Assembly: GCF_041080655.1 (NCBI RefSeq)
Contig: NZ_CP163525.1
Location: forward strand, 8,804,001 to 8,868,000
From: Streptomyces sp. CG4
Lineage (GTDB): Bacteria; Actinomycetota; Actinomycetes; Streptomycetales; Streptomycetaceae
Direction of reading: 5' to 3'
DNA: 64,000 nt
Positions 1-8,923 of the stretch are shown one piece after another; position 1 is the stretch's first letter; each line of letters begins with the position of its first letter. A model generated the notes under the pieces. The model did not search any database. It saw only the letters and a list, made by a program, of their open reading frames with translations, and was not told the DNA's origin. The position numbers and the translations under genes were made by a program.

Positions 1-1
1 C

Positions 2-1075
2 GCCGCCGACCAGGACGTCTTCGACTCGACCGTCCTGTTCCTCAACTACGACGAGAACGACGGCTACTTCGACCACGTGCCCCCGCCGTCGCCGCCCGCC
101 GGAACGGCCGGGGAGTTCCTGAACGGGGTGCCGTACGGCTTCGGCTTCCGGGTCCCGATGCTCGTCATCTCGCCCTGGACGCGCGGCGGCTGGGTCTCCT
201 CGGAGGTCTTCGAGCACACCTCGGTGCTGCGTTTCCTGGAGACCTGGACCTCGGCCCTCGGCAAGCCCGTCCAGTGCGCCAACATCAGCGACTGGCGGCG
301 CAAGGTGAGCGGCGACCTGACCGGCGTCTTCGACTTTGCGAACCCGGTCTACGGCCCGGTCTCCCTGCCCGCGACCAGCGTCATCGGCATCGACACCTGC
401 GGCCCGCTGCCCAACCCGGTGCCGACGGACAACGCCCTGCCCGCCCAGGAGCCCGGCACCCGCCCGGCCCGCGCGCTGCCCTACCAGCCGAACGGATACC
501 TGGACCACCTGGAGTTCGACGCGGCGGGCAAGACCCTCGCCTGGTTCACCATGACCAACCAGGGCGCGCAGGCGTCCCGGGCGGCCCACTTCTCCATCCA
601 CCCCAACGCCTACCGCGACACCACGCCGTTCCAGTACACGGTCGACGCGGGCGGCACCGCCTCCGACTACTTCAACATCGGCACGGGCTTCGGCGGCGGC
701 AAGTACGACGTGACCATGGTCGGCCCCAACCGCTTCCTGCGCCGCTTCCAGGGCGACGCGACCAGGGCGGGCAGGTCGGTGGAGGTGAGCACCCGTTACG
801 CGGTCGAGCCGGGCACCGGCAAGCTCGCGATCTACTTCAAGATGGCCAACTCCGGTTCGTCGTCGGTGAAGTTCACCATCACCTCCCACCACTACCGCGG
901 TGACGGTCCCTGGACCTACACCGTCGCCGCGGGCGGCTCGACGGAGGACTTCTTCAACGCCGTCGCGTACCAGAACGGCTGGTACGACTTCACGGTGACC
1001 GTCGACTCCGACGCGACCTGGTCGCGCCGGTTCACCGGGCACCTGGAGACGGGCGCCGCGAGCGTCAGCGGCTGA
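2..1075 (+). CDS. Phosphocholine-specific phospholipase C, C-terminal part (5' end outside window)
   Basis: The reading frame is open from base 2 and ends in TGA at 1073-1075, so only the C-terminal 357 residues are present. The first part (FLNYDENDGYFDHV, then PMLVISPWTRGGWV) is characteristic of the acid-phosphatase-like catalytic domain of bacterial phospholipases C, which cleave phosphatidylcholine outside the cell and are usually Tat-exported. Two consecutive C-terminal beta domains of about 85 residues follow. Each contains a segment of the type YTVxAGGxxxDxFN and ends near RRFxG, as in the paired C-terminal domains of this family. The Tat signal and the N-terminal metal ligands lie upstream and cannot be checked. 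The 3' end overlaps the convergent oxidoreductase gene by 11 bases. Confidence 0.9.
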   Translation, partial: AADQDVFDSTVLFLNYDENDGYFDHVPPPSPPAGTAGEFLNGVPYGFGFRVPMLVISPWTRGGWVSSEVFEHTSVLRFLETWTSALGKPVQCANISDWRRKVSGDLTGVFDFANPVYGPVSLPATSVIGIDTCGPLPNPVPTDNALPAQEPGTRPARALPYQPNGYLDHLEFDAAGKTLAWFTMTNQGAQASRAAHFSIHPNAYRDTTPFQYTVDAGGTASDYFNIGTGFGGGKYDVTMVGPNRFLRRFQGDATRAGRSVEVSTRYAVEPGTGKLAIYFKMANSGSSSVKFTITSHHYRGDGPWTYTVAAGGSTEDFFNAVAYQNGWYDFTVTVDSDATWSRRFTGHLETGAASVSG

Positions 1076-2099
1076 CCCCGGCGCAGGGGTCGTACAGGTC
1101 CGGGCGCGGGGCGAGCTCGACGGTCACCCGGCCGCCGGTCTCCAGCGCCCGGACCCCCGCCTCGGCGACGACGGACGCCGCGTACCCGTCCCACACGCTC
1201 GGGCCGGTGACCCGGCCCCGCCGGGTGGCGTCGACCCAGGCCTGGACCTCGCGGTCGTAGGCGCCGGCGAAGCGGACGAGGTAGTCCTGTGCCACCTCCT
1301 CGCGGGCGTCGCCCGCCGTGGTGACCACCATGGTGTGCTCGGCGCCGATCCGGGCGCTGCCCCGCTCGCACACGGCCTCGCAGCGCACCTGGTAGCCGAA
1401 GCCGCAGTTCACGAACACCTCGACGTCGACGAGTGCGCCCGCCGCGGTCTCGAACAGCACGAACTGCGGATCGAGCAGGCCCTCGGGGGCGCCCGCGGAC
1501 GGCGTGGGACGCAGCACGGTCACCGCCGTCAGCTCCTGCCCGAGCAGCCAGCGGGCCGCGTCGATCTCGTGCGAGACCGAGCTGTTGATGAGCATGGCGC
1601 TGGTGAAGTGCTCCGGCGAGGAGACGTTGCGGTGGGTGCAGTGCAGCATCAGGGGCCGGCCGAGGCTGCCGCCGTCCAGCAGTGCCTTGAGCCGGCGGTA
1701 CTCGCTGTCGTAGCGGCGCATGAAGCCGATCTGGGCCAGCCGGCGGCCCAGCCGTGCCTCGGCCTCCACGATCCGCAGCGCACCGGTGGAGTCCGGCACC
1801 ATGGGCTTCTCGCACAGCACCGGCAGTCCGCGGGCGAAGGCGGCGAGCAGGGCCTCCTCATGGGCCGGGCCGGGGGAGGCGATCAGCACGGCCGCGACCC
1901 CGGGCGCGTCCAGCGCGGCCACCGGGTCCTGGTGCACGGTCACTGAATCGATGCCGGCCACGGCATCCTTCGCCCGCTCGACATCGGGGTCGGCCACCGC
2001 CATGACCTGTGCTCCGCTGACCACTTGGTCGAGACGTCGTATGTGGTCGGCGCCCATGTGTCCGGCACCCAGTACCGCCACTCCCAGCAGGTCACCCAT
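1065..2099 (-). CDS. Gfo/Idh/MocA family NAD(P)-dependent oxidoreductase
   Basis: This 344-residue protein has an N-terminal Rossmann fold with the dinucleotide motif GAGHMG at residues 11-16. The conserved CEKP motif follows at 96-99 and supplies the catalytic lysine of the Gfo/Idh/MocA family. The C-terminal half is the usual alpha/beta dimerisation domain. Members oxidise or reduce sugars, inositols and related polyols in the cytoplasm. Inositol 2-dehydrogenase is the nearest commonly annotated relative, but the substrate cannot be read from sequence. The ATG at 2099 was chosen because GGGAG lies seven bases upstream; an in-frame start 30 bases earlier lacks a good ribosome site. It overlaps the end of the phospholipase gene convergently. 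Confidence 0.85.
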   Translation of the reverse strand: MGDLLGVAVLGAGHMGADHIRRLDQVVSGAQVMAVADPDVERAKDAVAGIDSVTVHQDPVAALDAPGVAAVLIASPGPAHEEALLAAFARGLPVLCEKPMVPDSTGALRIVEAEARLGRRLAQIGFMRRYDSEYRRLKALLDGGSLGRPLMLHCTHRNVSSPEHFTSAMLINSSVSHEIDAARWLLGQELTAVTVLRPTPSAGAPEGLLDPQFVLFETAAGALVDVEVFVNCGFGYQVRCEAVCERGSARIGAEHTMVVTTAGDAREEVAQDYLVRFAGAYDREVQAWVDATRRGRVTGPSVWDGYAASVVAEAGVRALETGGRVTVELAPRPDLYDPCAGVSR

Positions 2100-2227
2100 G
2101 TGCGCGCGCTCCCTTACGCCGACGATCACGCCGTAGCGTACGCCGCGCAGGGAGCGCCGCCGGGGGAGTGCCGGAGGGGTCCGGGCGAGTACCGGGGGAT
2201 CGCAGCCGAGGGCGCCTCAGTACCGAC

Positions 2228-3322
2228 TCAGTACCGCAGGACTCCCGCGATCCCGTTCGCGTCGCCCAGCGTGCCGTCGGGCACGAAGCGGACATCGGCG
2301 CCGGTCTCCAGGCACTGCTCGACGATCTCGTCCACGATGTCGTCGCGGGCGTCCAGGTCGCCGGGTTCGGCCGGCACCAGGTGGGCGCCGTCGTCGCGGA
2401 CGGTCGTGCGGTAGTTCTCCTCGACGGCGAGCAGCCGGACCCGGCCCTCCCGGGCGTTCTGCCACAGCTCGTCCACCCCGGCCGCGAACGCCTTGTGTCC
2501 GCGTGCCGAGGTCAGTTCGTCGATGACGGAGGTGGTGTCCTTGCGGGCCTCGTCATCGAGGACCGGTCGCAGGGCCTGCCACACGGCGTTGGGGTCGGCG
2601 TGCGCCAGGCCCCCGTGCGGGACGTGGACGGCGGACCTGGCGATACTGCCGGCCTCGTCCAGCAGGGACAGCGCGGCCTGGTCGCCGGTGACGTAGAGCG
2701 GGCGGGGCTGCTCGCGCAGGACCGCCTCCAGCGCGGTGTCCGCCTCGCGCAGGAACCGGCGTGTGGCCTCGTCGCTGTAGGTGCTCGGCTGGTCGCCGAT
2801 CTGCATCTGCCGCTCGGCGTCGAAGTTCTCCTGGCTGCGGACCAGCGGGAAGCCGCCGAAGCGCTCCTCGACGACCCGGTCGGGGCCACCGCTCCACAGG
2901 GTGGCGCGGTCGGCGGAGACCGACAGCACCCAGAAGGGCCGTTCGGCGGCCTGTGCGGAGACCAGGTTGCGGGTGAGGAAGGTGTCGGAGAAGACCACCC
3001 GCTCGGGGACGGTGCGGGCCAGCGACCAGACCTGGTGCTCACCGGGGGCGGCGAAGATCACCAGGCCGTCCTCGGCGTGCGCCAGATCCACTTCCGCCAG
3101 CGCGCGGTCCAGCTGTTTCTCGATCTCGGCGCGCCGTTCACGGGTGACGGCGGGGTCGGCCTCCAGGCGTTTGCGCGCCTCGGTGACGACATTGCGCAGC
3201 CGGACGGGGTCCTGACCGTTCTCCGGTTCGCGGCGGTGCGTCGGGGTCAGCACGGACACCGCCGGGTAGGGCCGCGGGCGCCGCAGTTCGGCCAGGGTCG
3301 CGGGACTCAGTGCGTGCTCCAT
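2228..3322 (-). CDS. baeRF-like (bacterial eRF1-related) protein
   Basis: The product is 364 residues if the ATG at 3322 is used; a GTG at 3346 would add eight residues. The N-terminal segment, with VSVLTPTHR followed by a charged helix rich in RLxNVVxEARKRLE, and the central LARTVPERVVFSDTFLTRNL region resemble the baeRF families. These are bacterial proteins related to archaeal and eukaryotic peptide release factor 1, with an RNase-like fold, and are often labelled chemotaxis protein or hypothetical. There is no signal peptide or membrane segment. The function is unknown, and the specific subfamily (baeRF3 or a neighbour) is inferred from memory of the family. The gene stands alone between divergently and convergently placed enzymes. 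Confidence 0.65.
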   Translation of the reverse strand: MEHALSPATLAELRRPRPYPAVSVLTPTHRREPENGQDPVRLRNVVTEARKRLEADPAVTRERRAEIEKQLDRALAEVDLAHAEDGLVIFAAPGEHQVWSLARTVPERVVFSDTFLTRNLVSAQAAERPFWVLSVSADRATLWSGGPDRVVEERFGGFPLVRSQENFDAERQMQIGDQPSTYSDEATRRFLREADTALEAVLREQPRPLYVTGDQAALSLLDEAGSIARSAVHVPHGGLAHADPNAVWQALRPVLDDEARKDTTSVIDELTSARGHKAFAAGVDELWQNAREGRVRLLAVEENYRTTVRDDGAHLVPAEPGDLDARDDIVDEIVEQCLETGADVRFVPDGTLGDANGIAGVLRY

Positions 3323-3479
3323 GACAGCACGATAGGGCGGATTCACGCGTACGGCATGCGGGGTGTCCCGGACCCCGGCCGCCGCGTGAATTCCCCGGTC
3401 GGAGCCGGTGACGCGGTGCCGTGCGGCCGGTTACCGTACCCGTCAGTAACCGGACCGCAGCGCACCCCCAGGAGGCCCC

Positions 3480-4259
3480 ATGCCGCAGCTCGAAGTCGAC
3501 GGAGCGGCCCTGACGTACGACGACGAGGGCCCCCGCGACGCGCCGGAGGTGCCCCTGGTCTTCGTCCATGGCTGGACCGCGGACCGGCACCGCTGGGACC
3601 ACCAGATCGCGCACTTTCGCGCGAGACGCCGGGTGATCCGGCTGGACCTGCGCGGGCACGGCGAGAGCACCGGGGCGGGGGTGCGCACCATCGCGGAGCT
3701 GGCGCGGGACGTCCTGGCCCTCCTGGACCATCTGGAGGTCGAACGGTGCGTGCTGGTCGGCCACTCGATGGGCGGGATGATCGCGCAGACCATCGCGCTG
3801 ACCCAGCCCGAGCGGGTGGAGCGGATGGCGCTGGTGGGCTCCATCGCGCGGATGACGTACAGCCGTGGCCGGGGCCTGCTCATGGCTGCTTCCACCCTGG
3901 TGCCGTACCGGCTGTTCGTGGCCGCCAACATCCAGCGCGCCTTCGCGCCCGGTCATCCGCGCGAGGAGATCCGCGCGCACATCCGCGCCTCCGCCGCGAC
4001 CCCGCGCGAGGTCGTGATGACGCTGTACGGCGCGATGCGGGCCTTCGACGTCCTCGATCGGGCCGGCGAGATTCGCACGCCCACCCTGATGGTGCACGGC
4101 TACCACGACGTCCAGCTGCCGGTGCGGCAGATGCTCCGGATGGCCAAGGCCTATCCGGACGCGGTCGTCCGCATCCTCGACGCGGGCCATGAGCTGCCGC
4201 TGGAGAAGCCGGCCGAGCTGACGGCGGCGTTGGCCCGGTTTGTGGGCGAATCGGGCTGA
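3480..4259 (+). CDS. Alpha/beta hydrolase
   Basis: This 259-residue protein is a compact alpha/beta hydrolase. The nucleophile elbow GHSMGG (about residues 96-101) supplies the serine. The oxyanion segment FVHGWTADRHRWD lies near residue 28, and the C-terminal DAGHELPLEKP supplies the catalytic histidine. An aspartate in HGYHDVQLPV is the likely acid residue. No signal peptide is seen, so it should be cytoplasmic. AGGAGG sits four bases before the ATG. Family members include esterases, haloperoxidase-like enzymes and lactonases, and the substrate is not evident here. The upstream gene is divergent, so this is probably a single-gene transcription unit. Confidence 0.85.
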   Translation: MPQLEVDGAALTYDDEGPRDAPEVPLVFVHGWTADRHRWDHQIAHFRARRRVIRLDLRGHGESTGAGVRTIAELARDVLALLDHLEVERCVLVGHSMGGMIAQTIALTQPERVERMALVGSIARMTYSRGRGLLMAASTLVPYRLFVAANIQRAFAPGHPREEIRAHIRASAATPREVVMTLYGAMRAFDVLDRAGEIRTPTLMVHGYHDVQLPVRQMLRMAKAYPDAVVRILDAGHELPLEKPAELTAALARFVGESG

Positions 4260-4475
4260 ACCATGCGGCGCTTGGTGAAGTTTTTGCCTCTGGCCGGTTC
4301 GTGACGGCACGGGCCCGGTGGCGTGGGCCGCACGGGATTTCGCGCAAGCAAAACACGGCCGAAACCATCAGGGTGGAGGGGTGGTCCGTGTTACGGCCAA
4401 GTTGACTGCCTCGGGCAACCGACGGAGGCTGGTCATATAGATGCTACTTACAACTGGTTAGCTGGCCGGTCCGTG

Positions 4476-4533
4476 GCTCACCCGGGAAAGCCCAGGTGAG
4501 CGCCGAATCCGGCCGCAAGCCGGAAGCAGGAGG
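4476..4533 (+). promoter_or_regulatory. Two-hairpin leader immediately upstream of asnB
   Basis: Two inverted repeats lie in the 64 bases before the asnB start. The first pairs GCTCACC (4476-4482) with GGTGAGC (4495-4501). It continues as GGG/CCC around an AAAG tetraloop, with one C-A mismatch. The second pairs TCCGGC (4508-4513) with GCCGGA (4519-4524) around CGCAA and ends four bases before the AGGAGG ribosome site (4528-4533). The arrangement suggests control of RNA folding or translation, but no known riboswitch class was recognised. The rest of the 280-base gap holds a TTGACT at 4402-4407 without a convincing -10 partner. Confidence 0.5.
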
Positions 4534-4539
4534 CAACGC

Positions 4540-6381
4540 ATGTGCGGGATCACTGGATGGATCTCCTTCGACCGTGACCTGACCACCGAGGCCACCACAT
4601 TGCATGCGATGACCGAGACGATGGCCTGCCGCGGCCCGGACGACCGCGGCACCTGGGTACAGGGCCCGGCCGCCCTGGGCCACCGCCGGCTCGCGATCAT
4701 CGACCTCCCGGGCGGCCGTCAGCCGATGTCCTTCGAGACCGCCGAGGGAACCGTGGCGATGGTGTACTCCGGGGAGGCGTACAACTTCACCGAACTGCGC
4801 CGCGAACTGGAAGGCCGCGGCCACCGGTTCACCACCGACTCCGACACCGAGGTCGTCCTGCACGGCTATCTCGAATGGGGGGACGCGGTCGCCGAACGAC
4901 TCAACGGGATGTACGCCTTCGCCGTGTGGGACGGCCGGAGCGACAAGCTCGTCATGATCCGCGACCGCATGGGCATCAAGCCGTTCTACTTCTACCCCAC
5001 CGCCGACGGCGTCCTGTTCGGCTCCGAGCCCAAGGCGATCCTCGCCAACCCGCTGGCCCGCCGCCGGGTGACGCTGGACGGGCTGAGGGAACTGCTCGTC
5101 ATGATCAAGACGCCCGGACACGGGATCTGGGACGGCATGCGCGAGGTCGAACCCGGCACGGTCGTCACCGTCGACCGCTCGGGCCTGTCGACGCGCGTCT
5201 ACTGGCGCCTTCAGACCCGTGCGCACACCGACGACCGCGACACCACCATCACCACCGTGCGCTCACTGCTCGACGACATCGTGCGCCGTCAGCTGGTCGC
5301 CGACGTGCCGCGCTGCACCCTGCTCTCGGGCGGCCTCGACTCCTCGGCGATGACCGCGATCGCCGCCCGGCAACTCGCCGCACAGGGCGAGCGGGTGCGC
5401 AGCTTCGCCGTCGACTTCGTGGGCCAGACCGAGAACTTCATAGCCGACGAACTGCGCGGCACCCCCGACACGCCCTTCGTGCACGACGTGGCCAAGCTCG
5501 CCGACACCGAGCACCAGGACATCGTGCTGGACCCGCAGTCACTCGCGGACCCCGCCGTGCGCGAGCGGGTGATCCGCGCCCGCGACCTGCCGGCGGGCTT
5601 CGGCGACATGGACGCCTCACTGCTGCTGCTCTTCCGCGCCATCCGGGAGAAGTCCACGGTGGCCCTGTCCGGCGAGTCCGCCGACGAGGTCTTCGGCGGC
5701 TATCTGCAGTTCTTCGACGAGGAGGCGCGGCGCGCCGACACCTTCCCGTGGCTGGTCCGCTTCGGCCGCGACTTCGGTGACGACTCCCGCGTGCTGCGCT
5801 CCGACGTCACCAAGTCCCTGGACCTGGAGGGCTACATCGCCGACGGCTATCGCACCGCGGTCGCCGGCGTCGACCGGCTCGACGGCGAGAGCGACTTCGA
5901 GTACCGGATGCGGCAGATCAGCCATCTGCACCTGACCCGGTTCGTCCGCATCCTGCTCGACCGCAAGGACCGGATGAGCATGGCCGTCGGCCTGGAGGTC
6001 CGGGTGCCGTTCTGCGACCACCGGCTCGTCGAGTACGTCTACAACGCCCCGTGGGCCCTGAAGTCCTTCGACGGCCGGGAGAAGAGCCTGCTGCGGGAGG
6101 CGGCCGCCGACGTCCTGCCGCGCTCGGTGTACGACCGGGTCAAGAGCCCGTACCCGTCCACCCAGGACCCGCTGTACGCCCGAGCCCTCCAGGAACAGGT
6201 CAAGGACCTGCTCGCGCGGCCCTCTCACCGGGTCTTCGACCTCGTCGACCGCGACCGGCTGCGCACGGCCGCCGAAAGCGAGGCGCCGATCAGCAGCCAG
6301 GCCGGCCGGCGCGGGCTGGAGCGCACCCTGGACCTCGCGCAGTGGATCGACGCCTACTCGCCCGAGGTGAACCTCAGCTGA
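4540..6381 (+). CDS. asnB: Asparagine synthase (glutamine-hydrolysing)
   Basis: At 613 residues this is the normal length for class II asparagine synthetase. The initiator methionine is followed directly by Cys2 (MCGITGW), the glutaminase nucleophile of the N-terminal class-II amidotransferase domain (about 1-215). The synthetase domain follows, with the pyrophosphate loop SGGLDSS at 263-269, and SGESADEVFGGY and GLEVRVPFCDHRLVE further on. The enzyme uses ATP and glutamine-derived ammonia to amidate aspartate; Streptomyces paralogues also serve in secondary metabolism. The start is fixed by AGGAGG seven bases upstream and by Cys2. The gene stands alone behind a structured leader and its stop overlaps the convergent downstream gene by eight bases. 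Confidence 0.93.
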   Translation: MCGITGWISFDRDLTTEATTLHAMTETMACRGPDDRGTWVQGPAALGHRRLAIIDLPGGRQPMSFETAEGTVAMVYSGEAYNFTELRRELEGRGHRFTTDSDTEVVLHGYLEWGDAVAERLNGMYAFAVWDGRSDKLVMIRDRMGIKPFYFYPTADGVLFGSEPKAILANPLARRRVTLDGLRELLVMIKTPGHGIWDGMREVEPGTVVTVDRSGLSTRVYWRLQTRAHTDDRDTTITTVRSLLDDIVRRQLVADVPRCTLLSGGLDSSAMTAIAARQLAAQGERVRSFAVDFVGQTENFIADELRGTPDTPFVHDVAKLADTEHQDIVLDPQSLADPAVRERVIRARDLPAGFGDMDASLLLLFRAIREKSTVALSGESADEVFGGYLQFFDEEARRADTFPWLVRFGRDFGDDSRVLRSDVTKSLDLEGYIADGYRTAVAGVDRLDGESDFEYRMRQISHLHLTRFVRILLDRKDRMSMAVGLEVRVPFCDHRLVEYVYNAPWALKSFDGREKSLLREAAADVLPRSVYDRVKSPYPSTQDPLYARALQEQVKDLLARPSHRVFDLVDRDRLRTAAESEAPISSQAGRRGLERTLDLAQWIDAYSPEVNLS

Positions 6382-6898
6382 GGCCGATGGCCCGGTCCGC
6401 GGCCGCCGCGGTGGGCTGCCACCACGTCGTCACCGGCTCCCACACCAGGACCCGCTTCCCGGTGCCGAGCCGCTCGGTGGTGAAGGAGCGGCCCCGGTGC
6501 GCGGCCGAGGCGGCCACGGTCACGGTGTGCACCCGGCGGGCCTCGGGGTCCGCCGGGTCGCCGATGGTCCTGACGTCGGCGTAGGCGGTCCGGCCCGGCG
6601 CGAGCCGGTAGTCGCCGGTGCTGCCCGCCGGCGTCGGCAGCGCGGCGCCGTCCAGGTTCCCGAAGGTCACGACGGGCACCCGGTCGACGAGGCACGTGCG
6701 GGAGCCGCGGTTGGTGACGCTCACACGGACCACGGCCGAATCACCGGCCGCGGCCTTCGCCCGGACCGTCAGGGCCCGCTCGGCACAGCGGACGGGCTGG
6801 TCGTGGCCCGTGGCGGCCTGGCTCTGCGGCGCGGCCAGCAGCAGGACCACCGCGGCGGCCGAGGCGGCGGGTAGGGCGACGGCTGCGCGGACGCGCAT
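6374..6898 (-). CDS. Small secreted DUF4232-like protein
   Basis: The 174-residue product begins with a clear signal peptide (MRVRAAVALPAASAAAVVLLLAAPQSQA) whose cleavage is likely after the AQA-like QSQA segment. The mature part looks like a single beta-sandwich domain with VRVSVTNRGSRTCLVDRVP and TTWW near the end, resembling DUF4232 proteins common in Streptomyces exoproteomes. Two cysteines (RCAERAL and TCLVD) could form a disulfide outside the cell. No enzymatic motif is visible and the function is unknown. GGGGAGA lies six bases before the ATG. The gene converges on asnB and is followed upstream, on the same strand, by the secreted peptidase gene 130 bases away. Confidence 0.7.
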   Translation of the reverse strand: MRVRAAVALPAASAAAVVLLLAAPQSQAATGHDQPVRCAERALTVRAKAAAGDSAVVRVSVTNRGSRTCLVDRVPVVTFGNLDGAALPTPAGSTGDYRLAPGRTAYADVRTIGDPADPEARRVHTVTVAASAAHRGRSFTTERLGTGKRVLVWEPVTTWWQPTAAAADRAIGLS

Positions 6899-7034
6899 GG
6901 TGGTCTCCCCCTGTCACGGGCACGTACGGGATCGGGATGCGGCGGCCGAAGCGCGCCCGACCGGTGAGGCGTCCGGGCACGGCGGGAGGTTGTGCCGGAT
7001 GCGGGCCTGACACCCGGTTGCGCGCTCACCGTCA

Positions 7035-8639
7035 TCAGTTGGTGGTGTGCGTCGTATCACTCGAATCGGTTTTGTCCGCCGGGCAGGAGCTGCCGCTCGG
7101 CGGCAGGGAGCCGTAGAGCAGGAAGTCGTCGGCCTTCTGGTGCACGCACTTGGAGGAGGTGTATCCGGTGTGGCCGTCGCCCCTGTTGTCCAGCACGACG
7201 GCCGAGGAGCCGAGCCGTGCGGCCGTCTCCGTGGTCCATTCGTACGGCGTCGCCGGGTCGCCCCGAGTGCCCACGAGCAGCATCTTCGCCGAGTGGACGT
7301 CCTTGACCCGGTCGCGGATGAAGTCGGTGCCCTTGGCGCGGCCGTAGCACATGAGCAGCTGGGTCAGCCGGTAGCGGCCGAAGACCGGCGAGGCCTGCTC
7401 GTACGTGGCCAGCAGGTTCTTCAGGTCCTTGGTGATCTGTGCCGCGTCGGGCCGGTCCGGGTCGTCGGCGCAGTTGATCGCCATCAGCGCGGCCGGCAGG
7501 TTGTCCGTCGGGACGTCCTGCGGATCGACCAGGCCGCCGTTCCCGCTCCGCGTCCCGCCGGACGGGGCGGCACCCCCGGTGGCGAAGTTCAGCACGCCCC
7601 GTGTGTCGCCGTCCTGGACCAGCGAGGTCAGGGCGCGCTCCAGGGAGGGCCACTGCCGCTTGCTGTAAAGGGCCTGCCCGATGGCGCCCACCAGGTCCTG
7701 TCCGGAGAACGAGCCGCCGAAGTCGTTCGGGACCGGATTCTCGTCGAGCGAGTGCACCAGCCGCACGACCTGGTCCCCGGCGGCCCGCCGGTCCTGGCCG
7801 AACGGACAGGCGACGTCCGTCGCACACCAGTCCAGGAAATCGTCCAGCGCGGTCTGCTGTCCCTCGGCGCCGACCACCCCCTGCTCGGACAGCGGCTCGG
7901 TCAGGGTGTCCACGCCGTCCAGGGCGAACCGGCCGACCTTGTGCGGGAACTGCGCCGCGTACACCGCGCCGAGCCGGGTGCCGTAGGAGAAACCGAGGTA
8001 GTTGAGCTTCTTGTCGCCGAGGGCCTGACGGATGACGTCCAGGTCGCGGGAGGCGTTCACGGTTCCTATGTGCGGCAGTACGGGGCCGGAGTGCCGGGTG
8101 CACTCGTCGGCGGCCTTGCGCAACTGCGTGAGCAGCGCCTGGGGATGGGTGAGGCCCGCGTCGTCGTCCGTCGCCTGCGCGGCCTCGTCGCTGCCCTCGC
8201 CACAGCTGACGGGGGAGGAGCGGCCGACGCCGCGCGGGTCGAAGGTGACCACGTCGTAGCCGTTCGTCAGATCCATGAACTGCCTGCCGTCGGCGGCCAG
8301 TTCAGGGATGCCCGCACCGCCGGGCCCGCCGAAGTTCAAAAGCACCGAGCCCTGCTTCTTCCCGGTCGCCCGATAGCGGGCCAGCGCCACATCGAGGGTG
8401 CCGGCGCGGGGCCGGGCGTAGTCGAGCGGGACGGTGACCTTGCCGCACTGGAGGTCCTTCGGCATGTCCGTGCCCGTGCAGGCCGTCCACGTCACCTTCT
8501 GCCGGTAGAAGCGGGTCAGGTCGGGCTGTGGCCGGTCGGCCGCGGCCGCGGGCAGCCCGGCTCCGAGCAGCGCCAGGGTGAGGGCTCCGGTACCCGCGGA
8601 GCGCCGCACGGCGGGCCGTGTGGACAGCTTGGCCAGCAT
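7035..8639 (-). CDS. Secreted tripeptidyl aminopeptidase / TAP-like alpha/beta hydrolase
   Basis: The 534-residue protein starts with a basic stretch and hydrophobic signal peptide ending near AAAADRPQPD. It carries the proline-iminopeptidase-like hydrolase fold: NFGGPGGAG forms the oxyanion region, GFSYGTRLG holds the nucleophilic serine, and a TAP-like C-terminal domain includes GDPATPYEWT and GDGHTGYTSS with the likely Asp and His. This matches the Tap/Slp group of Streptomyces mycelial aminopeptidases that trim tripeptides from secreted proteins. The ATG at 8639 has GGGAGG seven bases upstream, whereas longer in-frame starts run through non-coding sequence. It is divergent from the chaplin gene across a 284-base gap. 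Confidence 0.88.
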   Translation of the reverse strand: MLAKLSTRPAVRRSAGTGALTLALLGAGLPAAAADRPQPDLTRFYRQKVTWTACTGTDMPKDLQCGKVTVPLDYARPRAGTLDVALARYRATGKKQGSVLLNFGGPGGAGIPELAADGRQFMDLTNGYDVVTFDPRGVGRSSPVSCGEGSDEAAQATDDDAGLTHPQALLTQLRKAADECTRHSGPVLPHIGTVNASRDLDVIRQALGDKKLNYLGFSYGTRLGAVYAAQFPHKVGRFALDGVDTLTEPLSEQGVVGAEGQQTALDDFLDWCATDVACPFGQDRRAAGDQVVRLVHSLDENPVPNDFGGSFSGQDLVGAIGQALYSKRQWPSLERALTSLVQDGDTRGVLNFATGGAAPSGGTRSGNGGLVDPQDVPTDNLPAALMAINCADDPDRPDAAQITKDLKNLLATYEQASPVFGRYRLTQLLMCYGRAKGTDFIRDRVKDVHSAKMLLVGTRGDPATPYEWTTETAARLGSSAVVLDNRGDGHTGYTSSKCVHQKADDFLLYGSLPPSGSSCPADKTDSSDTTHTTN

Positions 8640-8846
8640 CGTTCGCCTCCCGGGACGCCTGTCGCGGACCGGGGACGGCGCCCTTCGGATCATCATAAGC
8701 GGGGCTCGGACGGGCCGCCTCCGGGCGAGCGTGACGGCACCCGGTGCCGTACCCTTCGCCCGCTCTCCCACCGTTAAGAGATCATTCAGCGGCTTTACAT
8801 GCAGTTCGATAACAGTGTCGCTCGACGGGGTGAAAGACCGATTAGC

Positions 8847-8874
8847 CATAACTCCGATGGTTCGTCGGCGTTTT
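8847..8874 (+). promoter_or_regulatory. Candidate chaplin promoter in the 284-base divergent gap
   Basis: The gap between the peptidase and the chaplin contains CATAAC (8847-8852) and CGTTTT (8869-8874) separated by 16 bases, about 50 bases before the chaplin start. Chaplin genes are typically transcribed by the developmental sigma factor BldN. The spacing and composition loosely resemble what I recall of that promoter class, but this is a weak pattern match. Nothing else in the gap was recognised. Confidence 0.25.
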
Positions 8875-8923
8875 ACGGGGTGCGGGCGCGTGCCCGTGAC
8901 GATGTCTGGAAGGCAGGGAACCT

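Noticed and set aside
2168..4192. A long plus-strand frame across the baeRF-like and hydrolase genes
   Set aside because: It is antisense to one real gene and out of frame with another, with no recognisable domain.
4260..4539. A c-di-AMP (ydaO-type) or other known riboswitch before asnB
   Set aside because: The two hairpins do not carry the conserved unpaired motifs I associate with known classes.
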